This document shows, piece after piece, positions 1 to 6,832 of a stretch of DNA of 11,680 bases. The stretch spans positions 1 to 11,680 of the forward strand of contig JALUVW010000133.1 in assembly GCA_027020105.1 (NCBI GenBank), written 5' to 3'. Numbering within the stretch: the first letter of the stretch is position 1; every line of letters starts with the position of its first letter. Origin of the DNA: Candidatus Falkowiibacteriota bacterium. Lineage in GTDB: Bacteria > Patescibacteriota > Patescibacteriia > Patescibacteriales > SZUA-104. The position numbers and the translations under genes are program-made. The notes beneath the pieces were generated by a model that searched no databases, was not told the DNA's origin, and saw only the letters and a list, made by a program, of their open reading frames with translations.

Positions 1-1149
1 TTCAACCAAAACGTCAACCGTCTTGCCCAAATATTTTTTATTGTTTTCAAGCGCCGTTTTTCTCAAAATCTTCATCAGCTCCTCTTCCCGCCTCTTTTTT
101 TCCTCCCGAGGCACGTCATCGTCCAATTGGGCCGCCGCCGTGCCGAACCGCGGACTGTATTGCGCGATATAGGCCATATCAAATTTCACGGCTTCGTATA
201 GCTTCGCCGTATTGTTAAACTGCTCTCTTGTTTCACCCGGAAAGCCGACAATCGTGTCGGTCGTTACGCTTGCCCGAGGAACGCTTTCGCGAATTTTTTT
301 GATAAGGCTAATGTAATGCTCCGCCGTATATTTCCTGTTCATCCTTCTCAAAATTTCATTGTCCCCCGCCTGAACGGGCAGATGAATATGTTCGCAAACT
401 TTTTCGCATTCCGCGATCGCGCCGATTAAATCGTCGCTCATATCCTTGGGATGACTCGTCGCGAACCTAATCCAAAAATCACCGGGAATGTCATTGACCC
501 GCCTTAACAAATCGGGAAAACTTATTGTTTCCGATTTTTGATTTTTGTTTTCCGACCGATAGCTGTTCACATTCTGCGCGATAAGGGTAATTTCCCTATA
601 ACCCTTGCCCGCCAATTCCTCCACCTCTTTCAATATCTCGTCGGCGTCCCGATAAACTTCCCGGCCGCGCGCGTACGGAACAACGCAATACGCGCAAAAA
701 TTATCGCATCCGTTGCCAATCGGCACAAAGGCGCTGAATTTGGAATTGCGCTTGGGGTTTATTTTAAGGTATCCTCCGGAGATTCCCCGCGGCTCCTTCG
801 CGGCGCGCGCTTTAACCTTGAGCTCGCGAGCCAAGGCGTCCAATTCCGTAATCGGCATCCAAATGTCCACATATTTTTTCAGTCTCCTTCTCACGTCCTC
901 CCGCCGCGACAAGCATCCGGTTAAGATAATTTTTGCTCCGGGATTAACCCTCTTGATTCTCGGAATTAAGCCGTAAACCCTGTCTTCGGCCGATTGCCGC
1001 ACTCCGCAGGTCGTTATCACGACCAAATCGGCCTTGTCTCTCTCGGACAAGACATACCCGTAACTCTCAAGGAGGCCGGCAATCCGTTCGGAATCGCTTT
1101 TATTCATCTGGCATCCGATTATCACGATATGATAAGTTTTATTATCCAT
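1..1149 (-). CDS. miaB: tRNA-2-methylthio-N6-dimethylallyladenosine synthase MiaB (3' end outside window)
   Basis: MiaB is a radical-SAM methylthiotransferase that adds a methylthio group to isopentenyl-adenosine 37 of tRNAs reading UNN codons. I translated 383 codons with no stop. The N-terminal UPF0004 domain carries the three cluster cysteines C13 (GCQMN), C48 (TTCGVR) and C79 (TGCL). The radical-SAM motif CxxxCxxC is C148, C152 and C155, followed by VVPYARGRE. The segment IAQNVNSY fits MiaB better than the related MtaB or RimO. The reading frame runs off the window within the start of the C-terminal TRAM domain (about KTVDVLVE), so roughly 55-60 residues are missing by window edge, not by mutation. 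The start at 1149 gives a normal short N-terminus. An in-frame ATG at 1167 would add six residues, and neither has a clear Shine-Dalgarno. The gene follows a terminator, so it probably has its own promoter. Confidence 0.95.
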   Translation of the reverse strand, partial: MDNKTYHIVIIGCQMNKSDSERIAGLLESYGYVLSERDKADLVVITTCGVRQSAEDRVYGLIPRIKRVNPGAKIILTGCLSRREDVRRRLKKYVDIWMPITELDALARELKVKARAAKEPRGISGGYLKINPKRNSKFSAFVPIGNGCDNFCAYCVVPYARGREVYRDADEILKEVEELAGKGYREITLIAQNVNSYRSENKNQKSETISFPDLLRRVNDIPGDFWIRFATSHPKDMSDDLIGAIAECEKVCEHIHLPVQAGDNEILRRMNRKYTAEHYISLIKKIRESVPRASVTTDTIVGFPGETREQFNNTAKLYEAVKFDMAYIAQYSPRFGTAAAQLDDDVPREEKKRREEELMKILRKTALENNKKYLGKTVDVLVE

Positions 1150-1195
1150 AAAATCGGGGCCGAACATAGCGTTCAGCGACAATTAAATAACAACA

Positions 1196-1210
1196 AAAAT
1201 ATAATAACAC
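1196..1210 (-). promoter_or_regulatory. Possible extended -10 promoter for miaB
   Basis: Reading the minus strand, TGTTATTAT (-10 hexamer at 1201-1206, TG two bases upstream of it) matches an extended -10 element with one mismatch. It lies inside the T-rich tail of the preceding terminator. No convincing -35 is present; the best match lies within the terminator loop. If used, it would start transcription near 1194 and leave a leader of about 45 nt. A/T-rich tails generate such matches by chance, so this is weak. Confidence 0.25.
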
Positions 1211-1242
1211 AATCTCTCGCTTTTTGAAAAGGCGAGAGATTG
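1196..1242 (-). terminator. Hairpin terminator after the DUF5666-like gene
   Basis: On the minus strand an 11-bp perfect stem (CAATCTCTCGC at 1210-1220 in plus-strand bases, paired with GCGAGAGATTG at 1232-1242) encloses an A/T-rich 11-nt loop. It is followed by a T-rich but interrupted tail (TGTTATTATATTTTTG). It lies 28 nt after the stop of the upstream gene and ends about 45 nt before the miaB start, so it separates the two units. The tail lacks a continuous T run, so termination may be partial. Confidence 0.75.
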
Positions 1243-1269
1243 CGTTGTCCTGATTTTAATTTTTACCGT

Positions 1270-3060
1270 TTAAATGTCTTCGTCGGAAGCGCCGTTATCG
1301 GCGGTATCGGACGAATCACCGGAATCGGCGGCGGAATCGTCTTCCGTAATATCTTCCTCCGTGTCAGAATCAGAGTCCTTCACTATGGAGTTTTCGGTAT
1401 CATCGGTGCTTATTTCGCTCACCACTTCGTTTATTTCGTCAATGTCCATATCTTCCGGCTCTTCAATTTCCGGCAAGGAGCTCACCACGACGACGGTGTC
1501 GGCCACCACCAAAGGCAAATCGGCGCGCTTGGTGCCGCGAACGCGAACTTTATCGCCGATTTGGATGTCGGAAATGGTCGCGTTACTGTTCGTGCCAACC
1601 ACTATTCTCGTGTCTTCGGTTATGTCCACCCTTATTTCCTTGGCCGGCAAGCGTTCAATCAAATCTTTTACTTTGATTCCGTTATGTTTAATGCGGTCTA
1701 TCTTGACTTTTTTATACTTGACTTTTCGCAAAAACTTACCGACTTTTTTCGCTTTCACCTTCTTAATCATTCGTTTCAATCTTTTGGATAAAGCTTTTTT
1801 CTTGTTTTTGCTCTTGGAGATCATACCGCCCACGTCGTCATTCGCTCGCCTAATATCCGGTGAAGACGGCAATGATTGCGCCGTAACGCTTTCCGAGCTT
1901 CGGGCTTCGGCCAATTTTTCCTTTAGCCGTTTCCTGGTCAAATGTTTAATCGGCGTCCAATTAACCATTATGTAGCCGTTGCCGGCGTCAACGGCGGTAA
2001 CCACTCCGGCATGCCCCCGGGTTGAAGTCTTCCAAATTGAAGTGTTTTTTACCACTTTGGCGTCAACCGTGCCGTCATCATTGACGCGGCCGACAATCCT
2101 TAATTTATCGCCTACCGAAAACTCATCCAAAGTGGCGCGCCCGAAATACTTGCGGACGATTTTGGTGTCCTCCGTGATGTTAACCGTTATCAGCGCCCCT
2201 TCGGTGCCGATTAAATTATTGACATCGTTGGCGCGCAGTCCCGGAGTTTTATCCATTCTGACCTGAATGGTGGTGGGAATAATCGTGCTGTCCAGCCGCA
2301 CCAAAGTGACCACCGGCGTAAAGGTGCGAATCTTCATAAACAAATCGCTTCCTCGCCTGAGGACTATAACGATTTTCGCCAACGGCATCTCTCCCGCGCG
2401 AACCAAAAGACGGCCGCGAATTCTATCCCCTTCTTTCAGGTCGTCCACGGAGGCGGGATTTTTCAATCCGGCCACGAAACGGGTATTGTCGTCGTACCTG
2501 AAAGTATGCTCTTTGTTCATCCATTGGTAAGTGATTTCCTTCGCGTCTTTATCAATGTTCACAATCCATCCGTTCGCTCCTTTGTTTGACCTTATCCTGA
2601 TTGAGAGGTTGATTAGAATCGTGGATTCAACGTCTTCCGTGTTTTCGTTTTTCTTTCCGATTACTCTAATCTGGTCCCCGGGAATCCAATCGGACAAACT
2701 TGTGGCTTGGTCCCGGCGTTGCCCCAGCACGGTATCGCTCGTTACGTTAATGGTATAGTCCTTTCCGGTTTTATTGTCGCGAACAATGATATTCGTCGGA
2801 ATATCGGTTGAGCCGATTTCAATCAGCATTCCGGCAAAATTAATGTCTTTCTTGGATTCATATAAATTTGATTCATCGGTAACGGTCGTGCAGGCGAAAT
2901 CGTAAGAAACATCAACTCCGGCCGCCTCGGCCGCCTCGGCCGACTTATAAGTTACGCCGTCCATGCCGCAAACCTCGCCGGCCGCGGCCGCCGGAAGGAC
3001 GGGCGCCATTGGCAAAACAAGGGCCAAGGCCAAAAAAGAGAATAAAAATTTTTTCATCAT
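1270..3060 (-). CDS. Secreted protein: signal peptide, reduced Kazal-like domain, DUF5666-like repeats, acidic tail
   Basis: The 596-residue product begins with a Sec signal peptide (MMKKFLFSFLALALVLP, cleavage near residue 27). Residues 28-57 resemble a Kazal domain (VCGMDGVTY ... AGVDVSYDFAC) but keep only C31 and C57. The third-cysteine position is E42. Four DUF5666-like beta repeats follow at about 74-153, 163-235, 245-343 and 350-527, marked by the recurring pattern T-x-D-T (NITEDTKIV, DITEDTRIV) and G-D-x-x-R-V-x-G. The fourth is split by an insert of about 100 residues. That insert includes a very Lys/Arg-rich stretch at 416-467. Residues 530-596 are strongly acidic (Asp/Glu/Ser). No membrane anchor or sorting motif is seen after the signal peptide. 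Kazal and DUF5666 domains are common in secreted Patescibacteria proteins, but their function there is not established. No Shine-Dalgarno precedes either ATG (3060 or 3057). It is probably monocistronic: a promoter lies upstream and a terminator downstream. Confidence 0.85.
   Translation of the reverse strand: MMKKFLFSFLALALVLPMAPVLPAAAAGEVCGMDGVTYKSAEAAEAAGVDVSYDFACTTVTDESNLYESKKDINFAGMLIEIGSTDIPTNIIVRDNKTGKDYTINVTSDTVLGQRRDQATSLSDWIPGDQIRVIGKKNENTEDVESTILINLSIRIRSNKGANGWIVNIDKDAKEITYQWMNKEHTFRYDDNTRFVAGLKNPASVDDLKEGDRIRGRLLVRAGEMPLAKIVIVLRRGSDLFMKIRTFTPVVTLVRLDSTIIPTTIQVRMDKTPGLRANDVNNLIGTEGALITVNITEDTKIVRKYFGRATLDEFSVGDKLRIVGRVNDDGTVDAKVVKNTSIWKTSTRGHAGVVTAVDAGNGYIMVNWTPIKHLTRKRLKEKLAEARSSESVTAQSLPSSPDIRRANDDVGGMISKSKNKKKALSKRLKRMIKKVKAKKVGKFLRKVKYKKVKIDRIKHNGIKVKDLIERLPAKEIRVDITEDTRIVVGTNSNATISDIQIGDKVRVRGTKRADLPLVVADTVVVVSSLPEIEEPEDMDIDEINEVVSEISTDDTENSIVKDSDSDTEEDITEDDSAADSGDSSDTADNGASDEDI
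2921..2941 (-). repeat. In-frame 9-bp tandem repeat in the Kazal-like region
   Basis: The unit GCCGCCTCG (plus strand) occurs twice in perfect tandem, at 2921-2929 and 2930-2938, followed by GCC. It encodes Ala-Glu-Ala repeated (residues 41-46). This covers the position where a normal Kazal domain has its third cysteine, so the repeat may be linked to the loss of that residue. Confidence 0.8.
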
Positions 3061-3070
3061 AAAATGTTTG

Positions 3071-3126
3071 AATAACGTTAATTTTGGATAAAAAACACTT
3101 AAAACCCAAAAAATAACGTTATTTTT
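3071..3126. promoter_or_regulatory. Operator-like pair of AATAACGTTA boxes
   Basis: The 10-mer AATAACGTTA occurs at 3071-3080 and 3112-3121, 41 bp apart or close to four helical turns. The upstream copy (with respect to the gene) sits at the centre of an 18-bp perfect palindrome, 3109-3126. The other has an 8-bp palindromic core, TAACGTTA. They lie just downstream of the candidate promoter and just before the start codon of the secreted-protein gene. This arrangement is typical of a dimeric repressor site, but no regulator is encoded in the window. The A/T arms could alternatively act as a weak terminator for thrS. Confidence 0.4.
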
Positions 3127-3138
3127 AATTACGCGAAA

Positions 3139-3171
3139 ATTATATTATAACTCAAAAATTCTATGTTTCAC
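3139..3171 (-). promoter_or_regulatory. Candidate promoter of the DUF5666-like gene
   Basis: On the minus strand two TATAAT hexamers overlap by one base (3144-3149 and 3139-3144), with the first covering the thrS stop codon. A GTGAAA hexamer (4 of 6 matches to TTGACA) lies 16 bp upstream of the first, inside the end of thrS. Transcription would begin around 3132-3138, leaving a leader of about 75 nt that contains both AATAACGTTA boxes. The -10 match is exact; the -35 is weak. Confidence 0.5.
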
Positions 3172-4914
3172 TTTTTCCTCAATCTCCTTAACGAATTTAT
3201 CCTTGGCAATCTCCCTGATTTTTGTTTTGCCTCTGTCGCGAACAGCCAATTTTTCGGAGGACATCTCCCTATCGCCTATTACCAGCACGTACGGAACCTT
3301 CTCTCCGGCCGCCTTCCTGATTTTATTGCCCACCGTCTCGTTATTGTCGTCAATTTCAACCCTGACATTGTTTTCCGCGAACTCACCGGCCAATTTTCGG
3401 CAATAATCAATATGCTTTTCTCCGACCGAGATGATTTTCACTTGAACCGGAGAAAGCCAAACCGGAAACGCGCCGGCATAATGCTCAATCAATATGCCCA
3501 TAAACCTTTCCGGGGAGCCGACAATCGCCCTGTGAATCATCACCGGAGTTTCCTCTTTGCCCTCTTCGTTGACGTACGTAAGCCCAAATCTCTCGGGCAT
3601 TATGAAATCAAGCTGAATGGTTGAAATCTGCCATTCCCTTCCCAGCGAATCCTTGGAAATCAAGTCCATTTTCGGGCCGTAAATAGCGGCCTCGCCTTCT
3701 TTTTTGCGGTAGCTGATTTTATTTTCTTTCAATATGTCCTCCAATAATTTCTGCGACTTCTCCCAAACCTTGGCGTCTCCCAGGTACTTATCCGGATTGT
3801 CGGGATCCCACAAGGAGAGCCGAATCTCGTATTCCATATTATAGGTTTTCATCGCTTTATTGATAACCCCGAGCACCGAGACAAATTCATCTTTTATTTG
3901 ATCTTCACGGCAAAAACAATGGCCGTCATCTTGGCTGAAACATCTTAACCTGCTTAAACCGCTTAATTCTCCCGGTTTTTCGTCCCGATACAAGTTGGCA
4001 AAATCCGAAACCCTGTAAGGAAGTTCCTTGTAACTTCTTTTCCGCGAGCCGTAAAGCTGCGTATGGTGCGGACAATTCATCGGCTTCAAGTAGTATTCCT
4101 CGTCGGAATAATTGGAAGCAACCCTGAACATATCGTCCTTGTATTTGTCATAATGCCCCGATATTTTGAAAAGTTCGGCCTTGTTTATGTTCGGAGTATG
4201 GACCTCGTTGTAGCCGATCTCCCTTTGAAGCTCGTTGGAATATTTTATAATCTCATTTCTGACAATCGCCCCCTTGTCGGTATATACGGGCAATCCGGGC
4301 CCGATTAAGTCGGAAAAAATAAACAATCCCTGCTCTTTGCCTATTTTGCGGTGGTCTCTTCTCTCGGCCTCGGCCAACATATTCAAGTATTCGTCCAGCT
4401 CTTTTTTGGACGCGAAGGCGACTCCGTAAATACGGGTCAACATTTTGTTCTTTTCGTCGCCCCGCCAATACGCGCCGGCCAATTTTGTCAATTTAAAGCT
4501 TCCCTTCGCGATTTTCCCGCTTGATTCAATATGCGGTCCGCGGCAAAGATCTTTAAAATTTCCCAATTCATAATAACAAACCTTTTTCTCGCCGCCTTTT
4601 TTCAGATCTTGAATTAATTCCAATTTGTATAACTGCTTCGCCTTCTTTTCTTTGTTAATCGCCTCCTCCACGCTTAATTCCGATTTCTCAAATTTTAAGC
4701 CCCGCCTTATTATATGATTCATTTTCTTCTCTATCTTTATTAAGTCGTTTTCGCTCACCTTGTCTTTACCGAAATCGAAATCATAATAAAATCCGTTTTC
4801 AGTCGCGGGCCCAATCGCGAATCTGACATTCGGCCACAATTCAAATACCGCCGCCGCCATAATATGCGCCAAGGAGTGCCGCGCAACCTCCAAATTGTCG
4901 TCTTTTTTAATCAT
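3145..4914 (-). CDS. thrS: Threonyl-tRNA synthetase lacking the TGS domain
   Basis: ThrRS joins threonine to tRNA(Thr) and hydrolyses mischarged Ser-tRNA(Thr). The 589-residue product starts directly at the editing domain, where H13 and H17 (HSLAH) plus C124 and H128 (DLCRGPH) form the conserved editing site. The class II catalytic core follows. It has the zinc ligands C281 (MNCPHH), H332 (DDGHCF) and H461 (MIHRAIVGS), motif 2 arginine around R310 (NLYRDE), and motif 3 RFMGILIEHYAG. The C-terminal anticodon-binding domain starts near residue 488 (SPVQVKII). The usual TGS domain of about 60 residues is absent. The upstream stop codon is only 13 nt away, so no longer start is possible. A weak AAGG lies 4 nt before the ATG. 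The spacing implies co-transcription with the membrane-protein gene upstream. All catalytic residues are intact, so it should be functional. Confidence 0.97.
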   Translation of the reverse strand: MIKKDDNLEVARHSLAHIMAAAVFELWPNVRFAIGPATENGFYYDFDFGKDKVSENDLIKIEKKMNHIIRRGLKFEKSELSVEEAINKEKKAKQLYKLELIQDLKKGGEKKVCYYELGNFKDLCRGPHIESSGKIAKGSFKLTKLAGAYWRGDEKNKMLTRIYGVAFASKKELDEYLNMLAEAERRDHRKIGKEQGLFIFSDLIGPGLPVYTDKGAIVRNEIIKYSNELQREIGYNEVHTPNINKAELFKISGHYDKYKDDMFRVASNYSDEEYYLKPMNCPHHTQLYGSRKRSYKELPYRVSDFANLYRDEKPGELSGLSRLRCFSQDDGHCFCREDQIKDEFVSVLGVINKAMKTYNMEYEIRLSLWDPDNPDKYLGDAKVWEKSQKLLEDILKENKISYRKKEGEAAIYGPKMDLISKDSLGREWQISTIQLDFIMPERFGLTYVNEEGKEETPVMIHRAIVGSPERFMGILIEHYAGAFPVWLSPVQVKIISVGEKHIDYCRKLAGEFAENNVRVEIDDNNETVGNKIRKAAGEKVPYVLVIGDREMSSEKLAVRDRGKTKIREIAKDKFVKEIEEKVKHRIFEL

Positions 4915-4927
4915 ATGGCCTTAACTC

Positions 4928-6352
4928 TTAATTCTTGATTTTAACCTCTATTCTGTCAATCAAATTGGGCGCCTTCTTGATGAAAGACGGCGAAAATTTA
5001 ACTTCGTAGCCCGCTATCGTCGGCAAATTATCCAAATAATCGTCCAGTTGCTCGCGAGTTAACCCCAATATTTTTTCCGTGTCAATAATGCCGGCCGCGT
5101 CCTTCGGCGCCGTCTCGCCGCTGAAGGAAACGTTCACCGCGGCCACGCCCTGATTTGGGTCATGTTTGTCCAAACTGTAAACAATGTCGTCCTCGTTGAA
5201 TTCTTCCAGTTTTTTTCCGCCGGAAATGCTTGAAATCAATTTGTCGCGAGCCATTTTTTTAATCGCCTCATCGTTAAACGCCGCCACTTTCACCATGGTG
5301 GACATAGTTATTGAAAATTTATCCTTTTCTTCTCCGGCTTTGCCGTCAATGTCAACGCTTACCGAATTCTCGTCTATCTCATACACCGCTTGGTTATAAT
5401 TTTTGTATTTTTCGCTTATTTCCTTTTTCGCGGCCGCGAGCAAGCTTTTTCTCACGTCCCGAAGCCCGGCGTCAATATCCGACCGAGTAATGTTTTTCTT
5501 GGCATTCTGCCGATACCGCATCGGCTCCTTGCTTTCAGCGTAAATTTTATCCTGCAATCCGGCCCAAAGCCCGGGTATGGTGAACCTTGTCGGACCGATT
5601 GCCATATCCGGTCCGGGATCATCGGCGTAAACTTCCACCTCCACGGTTCCGCCGGCCGGAACGTTGACCGTGTTTTTTATCCTGAACAATTTGTTGTCGG
5701 CGGAGAGGAGCCGAGTGGTGGCGACCAACGGCTGGTTCTTGGTGTAATTGTTTATGATAACGACTTTGCCGGTCGCTTCTTCTCCGATTACCTCCGAACC
5801 GGTGGCGGCATAAGTTTTTGTTTTCTTGATTTCCACGCGATCAACCGCGCCAAAAACCGCGCCCGGTCCGAGCGTTTTATTTTTGTCTTTATCGTAAACA
5901 TCCACTATTAAACCGCCGTTGATTTTTTCCCGCGCGGGAACAACGGTAATGGTTGTTTTGGTAAAAGAAAAATAAGAAATAATGGCAAGCAAAACCAAGG
6001 TCAGCCCGATAAAACTGTAAGCTATTTTGCGATATACGCTTAACCGTACCGCTTGTTGTTTTTCCGCCGCGTCTTCTTTGAGTTCGTTTCGCGAGTATTG
6101 GGGCCGAGCGGACGGCCGCCTCGCGAATACGGGGCGTTCTTCTCCGCGAATGTCGGAATTCGGAAGTTTTTTGGAAGATTTTGGGGCGGATTTGCGCTCT
6201 TTGATGTTCTTCCTCGATATTTGCCGGCTCCCGCTTAACGCCTCTTCCTCCTCCATTACCGATTTAAGGTCAATGCCGAAATCGTCAGATGGCGGTTTTT
6301 CGGTTTTATGAATTTTCACGTTAACTTTTTTTCGTTTATTTTTTACGGGCAT
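4928..6352 (-). CDS. Single-pass membrane protein with baseplate-J-like ectodomain
   Basis: The 474-residue product has three parts. Residues 1-108 form a highly charged, low-complexity cytoplasmic region (Lys/Arg-rich, with an acidic EEEEAL patch around 34-39). Residues 109-130 are one hydrophobic membrane segment (IAYSFIGLTLVLLAIISYF). The remainder is an outside domain in which ATGKVVIINNYTKNQPL, LLSADNKLFRI, VPAGGTVEVEVYADDPG and IGPTRFTIPGL match the pattern of baseplate J/gp47-like domains seen in many Patescibacteria membrane proteins. In phages this fold builds the baseplate. In these cells its role is unknown, and nothing else here suggests a phage. Positive residues on the N-terminal side of the membrane segment fit an N-in topology. 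No Shine-Dalgarno precedes the start, but a promoter-like element would place the transcript start about 11 nt before it. thrS follows after 13 nt. The fold call is from pattern memory, so the domain name is less certain than the topology. Confidence 0.8.
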   Translation of the reverse strand: MPVKNKRKKVNVKIHKTEKPPSDDFGIDLKSVMEEEEALSGSRQISRKNIKERKSAPKSSKKLPNSDIRGEERPVFARRPSARPQYSRNELKEDAAEKQQAVRLSVYRKIAYSFIGLTLVLLAIISYFSFTKTTITVVPAREKINGGLIVDVYDKDKNKTLGPGAVFGAVDRVEIKKTKTYAATGSEVIGEEATGKVVIINNYTKNQPLVATTRLLSADNKLFRIKNTVNVPAGGTVEVEVYADDPGPDMAIGPTRFTIPGLWAGLQDKIYAESKEPMRYRQNAKKNITRSDIDAGLRDVRKSLLAAAKKEISEKYKNYNQAVYEIDENSVSVDIDGKAGEEKDKFSITMSTMVKVAAFNDEAIKKMARDKLISSISGGKKLEEFNEDDIVYSLDKHDPNQGVAAVNVSFSGETAPKDAAGIIDTEKILGLTREQLDDYLDNLPTIAGYEVKFSPSFIKKAPNLIDRIEVKIKN

Positions 6353-6369
6353 AAGGCTTAAATTTCTAA

Positions 6370-6398
6370 ATTATGATTTCTAATTTCGGGAATTACAA
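6370..6398 (-). promoter_or_regulatory. Candidate promoter of the baseplate-J-like gene and thrS
   Basis: On the minus strand TTGTAA (6393-6398, 4 of 6) and CATAAT (6370-6375, 5 of 6) are separated by exactly 17 bp. The predicted start near 6363 gives a leader of only about 11 nt before the ATG at 6352. That agrees with the absence of a Shine-Dalgarno there. It lies in the 64-bp gap after the small unknown gene, so the two downstream genes may be expressed independently of that gene. Confidence 0.5.
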
Positions 6399-6416
6399 AT
6401 TCGTTGCCGCGAATTA

Positions 6417-6731
6417 TCATTCTTGGTTATCGGCGGCGGCTATAATTTCCTTGGCGGAATTTCCGCTTATGTTAATTTCTGTTTTCCCGACATAAAAATG
6501 AAAACCCTTGATTTCGCTGTTTGCCTTCACTGTCCTGAAATTTTTAATTTCAAAATCGCCTGATCGCAAAACCGACATATCTTCTGGTCTTGGGTTACTG
6601 ATGTCAAATTCCAATATTCCCGGCCGGCGCCGCAAATCAGTGGCAAAATATTTTTCAACGAATTTTTTTATCGGCCGCTCAAATTTTCCCATATAAACTT
6701 CCGGCCGCGATAATCCTTCAATGTTCTTCAT
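6417..6731 (-). CDS. Small hypothetical protein
   Basis: I do not recognise this 104-residue protein. It is hydrophilic, with no signal peptide or membrane segment. It has a basic N-terminal half (FERPIKKF, DLRRRP) and a likely mixed alpha/beta C-terminal half (DFEIKNFRTVK, GFHFYVGKTEINI). The start is uncertain. The first ATG at 6731 is directly abutted by TATAAT and has no Shine-Dalgarno. An in-frame ATG at 6692 (Met14) has GGAAG five bases upstream and would give 91 residues. The stop is TGA followed at once by TAA. The gene lies between dnaE and the membrane-protein gene and has an unusually long upstream gap containing a strong promoter and a repeat-like segment. Absence of shadow-frame competition and normal base composition support it as real. 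Confidence 0.65.
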   Translation of the reverse strand: MKNIEGLSRPEVYMGKFERPIKKFVEKYFATDLRRRPGILEFDISNPRPEDMSVLRSGDFEIKNFRTVKANSEIKGFHFYVGKTEINISGNSAKEIIAAADNQE

Positions 6732-6747
6732 ATTATATGTTTTTTAG

Positions 6748-6781
6748 GCGACAAAATCTTCCGCGTAGGAAATTTTACCGC
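6748..6781 (-). other. Imperfect stem-loop upstream of the small gene
   Basis: On the minus strand GCGGTAAAATTTCC (6781-6768) pairs with GGAAGATTTTGTCGC (6762-6748) around a 5-nt loop. It forms about 14 pairs with three G-T wobbles and one bulged A. No T-run follows, so it does not look like a terminator. It would form in an RNA leader made from the promoter at 6932-6960, 17 nt before the first ATG of the small gene. Confidence 0.45.
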
Positions 6782-6794
6782 GCTAACGCGCTAA
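6779..6794. repeat. 8-bp tandem repeat CGCGCTAA x2
   Basis: Two perfect adjacent copies at 6779-6786 and 6787-6794, inside the MITE-like segment. CGCG blocks in the two copies can also pair with each other. Confidence 0.85.
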
Positions 6795-6812
6795 AAAATT
6801 ATTTTTAATTTA

Positions 6813-6832
6813 TAAATACTCGTAAATACTCG
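6813..6832. repeat. 10-bp tandem repeat TAAATACTCG x2
   Basis: Two perfect adjacent copies at 6813-6822 and 6823-6832, a spacing of about one helical turn, inside the MITE-like segment. It could be a protein-binding pair or a slippage product. Confidence 0.85.

Noticed and set aside
1240..1975. Two overlapping plus-strand open frames (183 and 233 codons) opposite the secreted-protein gene
   Set aside because: They are mirror frames of the Asp/Glu/Ser-rich and Lys-rich coding regions. They give low-complexity Ser/Val or Phe/His-rich strings with no domain, while the minus-strand gene has a signal peptide and clear repeats.
3163..3624. Plus-strand open frame of 153 codons opposite thrS
   Set aside because: The minus strand encodes conserved ThrRS residues across this stretch, and the plus product shows no recognisable motif.
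5390..5911. Plus-strand open frame of 173 codons opposite the baseplate-J-like gene
   Set aside because: It is antisense to a coherent protein and has no ribosome site or recognisable domain.
4928..6352. Prophage or tail-like particle locus
   Set aside because: One baseplate-like domain on a membrane anchor is not enough. No capsid, sheath, tube, integrase or lysis gene is present, and the neighbours are core housekeeping genes.
6417..6419. TGA as a possible glycine codon (the code used by Gracilibacteria and Absconditabacteria)
   Set aside because: The only gene ending in TGA has a TAA right after it, so that case is ambiguous. All the long conserved genes read full length without any in-frame TGA, which would be unlikely under that code.
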